A stretch of 9,756 nt of DNA, taken from Opitutia bacterium (GTDB lineage Bacteria > Verrucomicrobiota > Verrucomicrobiia > Opitutales > UBA953). This document shows positions 5,124 to 9,756 of this stretch, one piece after another. Every line of letters begins with the position of its first letter. Positions within the stretch are counted from its first letter, which is position 1. The position numbers and the translations under genes were made by a program. Where the stretch lies: the NCBI GenBank assembly GCA_947460445.1, contig CANHHS010000057.1, forward strand, positions 1 through 9,756, written 5' to 3'. The notes beneath the pieces were generated by a model. That model saw nothing but the letters and a program-made list of their open reading frames with translations. It was not told the DNA's origin and did no database searches.

Positions 5124-7866
5124 AGAAAGGTTCGCCGCCTTCAGCAGGTTTCTCTGCTTTGGGTTTCCCTTTACCGCCTTTGGGGGCGCGAGGAGGGAAG
5201 GCAAACCACCAACCTTTTTCTTTGTCGGCTACGAGGAAGGCGTTGAAAGGACGTTTGGTACGATTCGATACAAAGCGCTTCTCGGTAGTCCGACCTTGAT
5301 TGAGCAGGGCGGATACATCTTCGGGCGAGATTGGGCACTGCAGCATTTGTGCGTTCAAGCTAAACGTTTTCTTGGCGCCGGCTTCGAGAGCTTTTTGTGG
5401 GCAGACGCGGTAGCCGGCACTTGGGGTTTGTTGAACGGGTAGGCCGCTCACGGGACAAGGTCCGAGTACAGGCCAGGTGGGTTCAAAGGCATCGGGGTTG
5501 CCGTCGGCACCTTCGCGAGGAGGGAAGTAAAGCGTCGCCTTCAGTTTTCCGCTCGGTGCCTTTGGCTTCGTCTTGCGCGGCTTCTTTGTCGGTGCCGCTT
5601 CTTGGCCTTCGACTGCAGGTTTGGTTTCTTCGGCAGGCTTCTTGTCGGAGTTACGTGGCTTGATGGTATCCGGATCAACCAAGTCGATATAGCCAGTGAA
5701 GTTTTTGCCGGATTTCATGGACCTGAAGTCATCGAAAGGTCCGATGCGACGATCCTTAATTAATTGGGCGACCTCGGCGGGTGTGATGGTGTGTCCATTC
5801 ATCGCCATATAGATAACCATCTTGGGCTTATCGGTGGTACCGACTTTATCTTGTGAGTAATACTTTTCCCCATCGGTCATGAGGGGCTTGTCGTCAGTCG
5901 GTGAAAGTACTTCAGGTTCTAATTTCCATGAAGGACGTGGTTGATTGAGGATCTTCACGATCTCAATGACCTGGTCTTTAATCGCACCAATGAATTCGCG
6001 AGAGGTGTATTTGTTCTTCTCGATTTCCTTGAGCTTAAATTCCCATTCACCGGTGAGTTGTGGTTCAGTGAGCGCCGACATGCCTTTGGCATGGAGGAAT
6101 TGGTGGAGCTGGAAGGCCTTGGACTGCGGAACGAGTTCTTTGCCTTGGCGTTCGATGTATGTCTTGGCGATGAGTTCTTCGATGGTAGCTGCACGTGTTG
6201 CCGGTGTGCCGAGACCACGTTCCTTCATCGCTTCAGCGAGGGCTTCATCGTCCACAAGCTTGCCGGCATTTTCCATCGCACCGAGAAGCGAGGATTCATT
6301 GTAGCGCGCGGGAGGCTTGGTGGCGTCTTGTTTGATATCAACGCCGAGCACTTTCGATTTAGCAGGATCACCGTCGGCGGCAACGAGGGCGGGTAGGGTA
6401 GCGGCGCCTTCTTTGTCTTTATCTTCTTCGGCTTCGGCTTCTTGGCCCCAGACAGCACGCCAACCTGCGACGATTAAAACTTTACCCGTGGTGCGGAAGT
6501 TATGCTGTCCGACGGTCGTGGTGCGGACAGTTTCCTCAAATTCCGCCATGGGGAAGAAGACGCTGACGAAGCGACGTACCACGAGGTCGTACACTTTCTG
6601 TTCTACATCCGTGAGGCCTTGGGGAATGACGCCGGTAGGGATGATCGCAAAGTGGTCACTGACTTTTGAATTATCGAAGGCACGTTTGCCGGCTTTATCG
6701 ACCCAACCTTTTTGTAAGGCTTCTTTGGCAAAGACTCCGGCGGAGTGAGTGCCTTCGAGCGACTGTAAGGCTGCTTTCGCATTACCCACATAATCTTCGG
6801 GAAGGTATTGGGAGTCAGTACGTGGGTAGGTGAGTGCCTTGTGGCGTTCGTAGAGAGCCTGAGCGACACCGAGGGTCGTCTTGGCGGAGAAACCGAATCG
6901 ACGATTCCCTTCGCGCTGGAGCGTGGTGAGGTCGAAGAGACGTGGAGCGCTTTCTTTCTTTGGTTTCTTTTCGTCGGAAACCGTACCGGTGCCTAGCTTC
7001 AGGGATTCTTCGGCAAGTTTCTTGGCTTGAACTTCGTCGAAGAATTTTTCGGCTTCTTTACGATCGGTGACGCCAGGGACCTGGGCGACGCCACGGTAGG
7101 TGCCGTTGGTGACGCTGAATTCGGCGTCGATTTTCCAGAAGGTTTTCGGAACGAAGGCGCGGATCTCGAGTTCGCGCTTCACTAAAAGCATGAGGGTGGG
7201 CGTCTGGACACGTCCAACGGAGAACACATCACGCTTCGCACCGCCAATGAGAATGGTGCTAAGGCGGCTTAAGCTCATACCAATCAACCAATCGGCCTGG
7301 GAGCGAGCGATGGCTGATGAGAGTAGGCCTGCTTTAGTTTCTTCGGGTAACAGATTATTAAATCCTTCCGCGATGGCGGAATTGGTCATGCTCGTCATCC
7401 AGAGACGGCGGACGGGCAGTTCGCACTTCGAGAGGACGTAAATATTGTGGAAGATCAGTTCGCCTTCACGGCCAGCGTCGCAGGCATTGATGACGGAAGT
7501 GACGTCGGTGCGGAGGAGGAGTTTCTTGAGGAGCTTGTAACGATCGCCGTTATTGCGCTCATGGATGCTGACCTTGATGGCTTCGGGTGGCTGACTGCCG
7601 TCGAGGGCTTCAGGCAGGATGGGGAGGTCTTTGAGCGTCCAGCGCTTGTAACGTTCGTCGAAGTCTTGCGGATCTTTTAAGCGGACGAGGTGGCCGACAG
7701 CGGAACTGATAACCCAGCTATCGTTTTCGAAGATTTCGCCAGCTTTGGGAACTTTGAGAACTTTAGCTAGGTCGGCAGCCACGGATGGCTTTTCGGCGAT
7801 GACGAGTGTCTTGTTGCCCACAGCGTTTGCTGGGGCCGTTTTTGATTTAGGAGTTTTTTTGCTCAC
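5122..7866 (-). CDS. topB: DNA topoisomerase III (type IA), long form
   Basis: Type IA topoisomerase that cuts and passes single DNA strands, relaxing negative supercoils and separating recombination or replication intermediates. In the 914 residues: Toprim domain with LVIAEKPSVA (21-30, E25) and CDAGREGELI (129-138); SVGRVQTPTL (216-225); active-site Tyr347 in LTYPRTDS (345-352); YNESSLLGAMENAG (522-535) and GLGTPATRAATIEELI (551-566). DAGRE instead of DxDRE matches the Firmicute-type TopB. The C-terminus has two topoisomerase repeat-like modules (about 680-730 and 850-885) around a Lys/Pro-rich linker (about 740-775) and isolated CP pairs at C804, C822 and C844. It is longer than the roughly 730 residues of B. 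subtilis TopB. The GTG at 7866 is the only in-frame start before an upstream stop. It follows the aminotransferase gene by 32 nt. Confidence 0.93.
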   Translation of the reverse strand: MSKKTPKSKTAPANAVGNKTLVIAEKPSVAADLAKVLKVPKAGEIFENDSWVISSAVGHLVRLKDPQDFDERYKRWTLKDLPILPEALDGSQPPEAIKVSIHERNNGDRYKLLKKLLLRTDVTSVINACDAGREGELIFHNIYVLSKCELPVRRLWMTSMTNSAIAEGFNNLLPEETKAGLLSSAIARSQADWLIGMSLSRLSTILIGGAKRDVFSVGRVQTPTLMLLVKRELEIRAFVPKTFWKIDAEFSVTNGTYRGVAQVPGVTDRKEAEKFFDEVQAKKLAEESLKLGTGTVSDEKKPKKESAPRLFDLTTLQREGNRRFGFSAKTTLGVAQALYERHKALTYPRTDSQYLPEDYVGNAKAALQSLEGTHSAGVFAKEALQKGWVDKAGKRAFDNSKVSDHFAIIPTGVIPQGLTDVEQKVYDLVVRRFVSVFFPMAEFEETVRTTTVGQHNFRTTGKVLIVAGWRAVWGQEAEAEEDKDKEGAATLPALVAADGDPAKSKVLGVDIKQDATKPPARYNESSLLGAMENAGKLVDDEALAEAMKERGLGTPATRAATIEELIAKTYIERQGKELVPQSKAFQLHQFLHAKGMSALTEPQLTGEWEFKLKEIEKNKYTSREFIGAIKDQVIEIVKILNQPRPSWKLEPEVLSPTDDKPLMTDGEKYYSQDKVGTTDKPKMVIYMAMNGHTITPAEVAQLIKDRRIGPFDDFRSMKSGKNFTGYIDLVDPDTIKPRNSDKKPAEETKPAVEGQEAAPTKKPRKTKPKAPSGKLKATLYFPPREGADGNPDAFEPTWPVLGPCPVSGLPVQQTPSAGYRVCPQKALEAGAKKTFSLNAQMLQCPISPEDVSALLNQGRTTEKRFVSNRTKRPFNAFLVADKEKGWWFAFPPRAPKGGKGKPKAEKPAEGGEPF

Positions 7867-7898
7867 GCGTACGATGATAACAGATTGTCAAGTCGGGG

Positions 7899-8978
7899 TC
7901 AGATTCCCTGCTCCGACATGCCATCGTCGAGTGCGGCAATTAAAGTAGCGATTGTCGCATCAGTTTCGTCGCCCATATTGGAGATGCGGAAGGTTTTACC
8001 TTTTAGTTTACCGTAGCCACCATCGATGATGAGCGAGTGGCGTGCTTTCAGAGTCGCGTTGAGTTTTTCCAGATCCACGTTGCGCGTGTTTTGGAAGCAA
8101 TTCAGACCGCGCGTGCCGAATTCGCGTTTCGGTAAAAGTTCGAAGCCTTTTTGGAAGCCCCAAGTGCGCACCGCTTCATTCAGGCGAAGGTGGCGGGCGA
8201 AACGGTTTTCTGCGCCTTCGGCTTCAATCTCTGTAAGCTTTTGGCGAAGGCCATAGAGCAAGGAGATGCAGGGTGTTGAAGGGGTCATGCCCTTTAAGTG
8301 ATTCTCGTGGAATTCGAGTAGGTCGAAGTAGTAACCGCGATCGGTGATGGTGGCAGCGCGAGCACGGGCACGTTCACTGACGGCCTGAAGGGAAAGTCCT
8401 GGAGGAAGGGCGAGGGCTTTTTGCGAACCGGTCAGGAGAATATCGATACCCAGTTTATCTTTCTCGATAGCGAGGGTTGAAAAGGAGCTTACGGAATCGA
8501 CGATCGAGATGACGTCGGGGAATTCGCGGACGACGGCCATGATTTCGGCGATCGGGGATAATGTGCCCGTCGATGTCTCAGAGTGAATCAGGGTGATGGC
8601 GTCAAACTTACCCGTAGAGAGAGCAGCACGGACGGCAGTAGGGTCGACGATTTGTCCCCATTCGGAGCGGAGGGCTTCGGCGGGTTTTCCGCAGCGCTTA
8701 GCGACATCGAACCATTTATCGGAAAATGCTCCGTTCATGCAGTTCAAGACCCCCTTTTGGCAGACGTTACGGAGAGCACCTTCCATTAAGCCCCAAGCGG
8801 AACTGGTAGAAAGGTAGACGGGATCTTGAGTGCGGAAGAGCGATTGGAGTTTCGGCTGCATCTCTTGATAGAGAGCAACGAATCCCTTGGAGCGGTGGCC
8901 CATCATGGGCTGCGACATAGCCTTAAAGACGGAATCCGAGACCGTGATGGGTCCTGGTATATATAGACGGAGGCTCAT
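7899..8978 (-). CDS. Class V PLP-dependent aminotransferase (alanine-glyoxylate / serine-pyruvate type)
   Basis: Pyridoxal-phosphate enzyme of the AGXT-like branch of fold type I. In the 359 residues: N-terminal YIPGPITVSDSV, GHRSKGF (27-33), the cofactor-contact region IHSETSTGT (131-139), the cofactor-ring aspartate D161 in VDSVSSF, and the probable Schiff-base lysine K187 in LTGSQKALALPPG. A substrate-binding arginine is expected in the C-terminal KTFRISNMG segment. Likely reactions are alanine:glyoxylate or serine:pyruvate transamination, but substrate cannot be read from the sequence. Start ATG 8978-8976 overlaps the panD stop as ATGA, so translation is probably coupled to panD. This raises a possible link with aspartate/beta-alanine metabolism, but that is inference. 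No Shine-Dalgarno sequence; gene complete. Confidence 0.92.
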   Translation of the reverse strand: MSLRLYIPGPITVSDSVFKAMSQPMMGHRSKGFVALYQEMQPKLQSLFRTQDPVYLSTSSAWGLMEGALRNVCQKGVLNCMNGAFSDKWFDVAKRCGKPAEALRSEWGQIVDPTAVRAALSTGKFDAITLIHSETSTGTLSPIAEIMAVVREFPDVISIVDSVSSFSTLAIEKDKLGIDILLTGSQKALALPPGLSLQAVSERARARAATITDRGYYFDLLEFHENHLKGMTPSTPCISLLYGLRQKLTEIEAEGAENRFARHLRLNEAVRTWGFQKGFELLPKREFGTRGLNCFQNTRNVDLEKLNATLKARHSLIIDGGYGKLKGKTFRISNMGDETDATIATLIAALDDGMSEQGI

Positions 8979-9376
8979 CGAAGGAAGGTGGAGAGGAGTT
9001 CGGGGGAGGCGCTAAGGTTGTCCATGCGGACAATCTTGCGGTTGCGCTCGCTGAGGGTGACGGTCCGGGGGCGCCAGTTGGTGGCTTCTTCGGCGGTCAC
9101 TTGGGCAAAGCTCATGATGGTGAGTAGGTCGCCTGGCTTGCCGAGGTGGCAGGTGCCACCATTAAGGCAGATTTCACGGCTACCAGCGGGTGCGGGAATA
9201 GCGTAGGTCTCGAAGCGTTGCCCGTTGGAAATATTGCCGATAAGGATCTTTTCGTAAGGGAGCATTCCGACGAGCGCGAGTAGCTCGGAATCAATTGCGA
9301 GGCTGCCTTCGTAGTCGAGGCGAGCGCCGGTAACTTCGGCACGAAGTAGCTTGGTCCGTAGGATGTTGATCCGCAT
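8975..9376 (-). CDS. panD: Aspartate 1-decarboxylase (pyruvoyl-dependent proenzyme)
   Basis: Decarboxylates L-aspartate to beta-alanine for pantothenate and coenzyme A synthesis; cytosolic. It is made as a proenzyme that cleaves itself before a serine to form a pyruvoyl group. The 133 residues match E. coli PanD position for position at the key sites: K9, the cleavage site G24-S25 in YEGSLAID, and R54, T57 and Y58 in QRFETYAI. The middle region (LNGGTCHLGKPGDLLTIMSF, then EEATNWRP) is also typical. Start ATG 9376-9374 fixes this numbering. The stop overlaps the start of the aminotransferase gene. No panB, panC or panM is present in the window. The upstream 63-bp divergent spacer with lpxK holds a GC-rich hairpin. 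Confidence 0.96.
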   Translation of the reverse strand: MRINILRTKLLRAEVTGARLDYEGSLAIDSELLALVGMLPYEKILIGNISNGQRFETYAIPAPAGSREICLNGGTCHLGKPGDLLTIMSFAQVTAEEATNWRPRTVTLSERNRKIVRMDNLSASPELLSTFLR

Positions 9377-9439
9377 GGAGGGGGTTGCTTCTCATCGCGG
9401 GGCTTGCCCGCGTCAAACAACTTTGTCACAAACGACGTA
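9377..9439. promoter_or_regulatory. Divergent panD/lpxK control region with hairpin and short palindrome
   Basis: This 63-bp spacer must hold the signals for panD (minus strand) and possibly lpxK (plus strand). It contains a perfect 6-bp GC hairpin, CGCGGG (9396-9401) and CCCGCG (9407-9412) with a 5-nt loop, located about 20 nt before the panD ATG. A second inverted repeat, TTTGTCACAAA (9422-9432), lies about 8 nt before the lpxK ATG and could be an operator. No convincing -35/-10 pair was found on either strand. Role inferred from position only. Confidence 0.3.
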
Positions 9440-9756
9440 ATGGCAGGTAAACACCGAGGACCTATTTCAGCGATTGCGCAGAGCATCGCGGGCTTCGCTG
9501 TCGATGTTGCTTATGACCGCCGAACAGGCCCCCTAGCTGCCTTCTTAGCCGCATTTTTACTGGTTCTTTCGTGGGTCTTCGGTGTGCTTGTCCGCCTCCG
9601 ACTTTGGCTTTATCGCGAGCGTCTTTTTCACGATACACCCCTTGGGTGTAAGGTTGTGGTCGTAGGTAATCTTACGGTCGGCGGTACAGGAAAGACCCCA
9701 GTGGTGATGAAAATTGCCCGTGTTTTGTCGGAACGCGGACGTAAAGTGGCCATTCT
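9440..9756 (+). CDS. lpxK: Tetraacyldisaccharide 4'-kinase, N-terminal part (cut by right edge)
   Basis: Phosphorylates the 4' position of the lipid A disaccharide precursor at the cytoplasmic face of the inner membrane, so its presence points to an outer membrane with lipopolysaccharide. Only the first 105 residues are in the window. Seen: an N-terminal hydrophobic anchor (about residues 32-51, LAAFLAAFLLVLSWVFGVLV), a basic RLRLWLYRERLF segment, and the LpxK-type P-loop VVVVGNLTVGGTGKTPVV (about 72-89), followed by RGRKVAIL. The spacing between anchor and P-loop is as expected in LpxK. Start ATG 9440 is the first ATG in the frame; no Shine-Dalgarno sequence is seen. It is divergent from panD. 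Confidence 0.94.
   Translation, partial: MAGKHRGPISAIAQSIAGFAVDVAYDRRTGPLAAFLAAFLLVLSWVFGVLVRLRLWLYRERLFHDTPLGCKVVVVGNLTVGGTGKTPVVMKIARVLSERGRKVAI

Noticed and set aside
5941..6396. A 151-codon open frame on the plus strand opposite topB, with a hydrophobic Phe-rich product
   Set aside because: It lies wholly inside the well-supported topB gene in antisense; the Phe/Leu richness is what the complement of Lys/Glu-rich coding sequence gives. No family motif is seen.
7867..7898. TTGACA upstream of topB (minus strand) as a separate promoter
   Set aside because: The hexamer is at most about 20 nt before the GTG, no -10 box fits between it and the gene, and the gap to the aminotransferase gene is only 32 nt, so operon transcription is simpler.
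9404..9432. TTGCCC, 17 nt, CACAAA as a promoter giving a leaderless lpxK transcript
   Set aside because: Both boxes are poor matches and the hexamers overlap the hairpin and palindrome; there is too little support to list it as a promoter.
1..9756. Mobile elements, CRISPR arrays, tRNA or rRNA genes, and long direct repeats
   Set aside because: I saw no transposase or integrase motif, no regularly spaced repeats and no tRNA-like cloverleaf; the genes are nearly back to back with no gap over 63 bp.

Overview
The window reads as an ordinary, gene-dense stretch of a Gram-negative bacterial chromosome. It holds LpxK (lipid A synthesis), a Tat component, LipA, RibE, PanD, a Firmicute-type TopB and a UvrD-family helicase. 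It shows no transposase, phage gene, CRISPR array, tRNA or rRNA. Base composition looks moderate. Almost no start codon has a Shine-Dalgarno sequence, which fits lineages such as Bacteroidota or some of the PVC/Verrucomicrobiota group. The overall protein flavour suggests Verrucomicrobiota, but this assignment is a guess made without any database search.

Layout. Bases 1-2300, minus strand: a compact cluster transcribed right to left as tatA, ribE, lipA and a UvrD/PcrA-like helicase that runs off the left edge. Bases 2301-2357: a very short divergent control region with a good minus-strand promoter candidate for tatA. Bases 2358-5116, plus strand: acylphosphatase, ABC-transporter ATPase, ABC-2-type six-helix permease and an unrecognised membrane-anchored helical (possibly TPR-like) protein. 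The last three genes are separated by 3 nt or overlap by 1 nt, so they probably form one export system. Bases 5122-9376, minus strand: panD, a class V aminotransferase (ATGA overlap with panD) and topB, probably co-transcribed right to left. TopB converges on the unrecognised gene with only 5 nt between the two stop codons, and a perfect 6-bp inverted repeat spans both stops. Bases 9377-9439: divergent intergenic region. Bases 9440-9756, plus strand: the start of lpxK, cut by the right edge.

Function. Most genes are housekeeping: helicase and topoisomerase for DNA, lipoate and riboflavin for cofactors, beta-alanine for pantothenate/CoA, Tat export and lipid A phosphorylation. The least explained part is the ABC ATPase, permease and helical-protein trio. 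No gene here makes a convincing case for an undescribed defence, mobile or secondary-metabolite system. The observations worth following are the missing Shine-Dalgarno sequences, the crowded divergent promoter, the ABC trio and the degenerate C-terminus of TopB.
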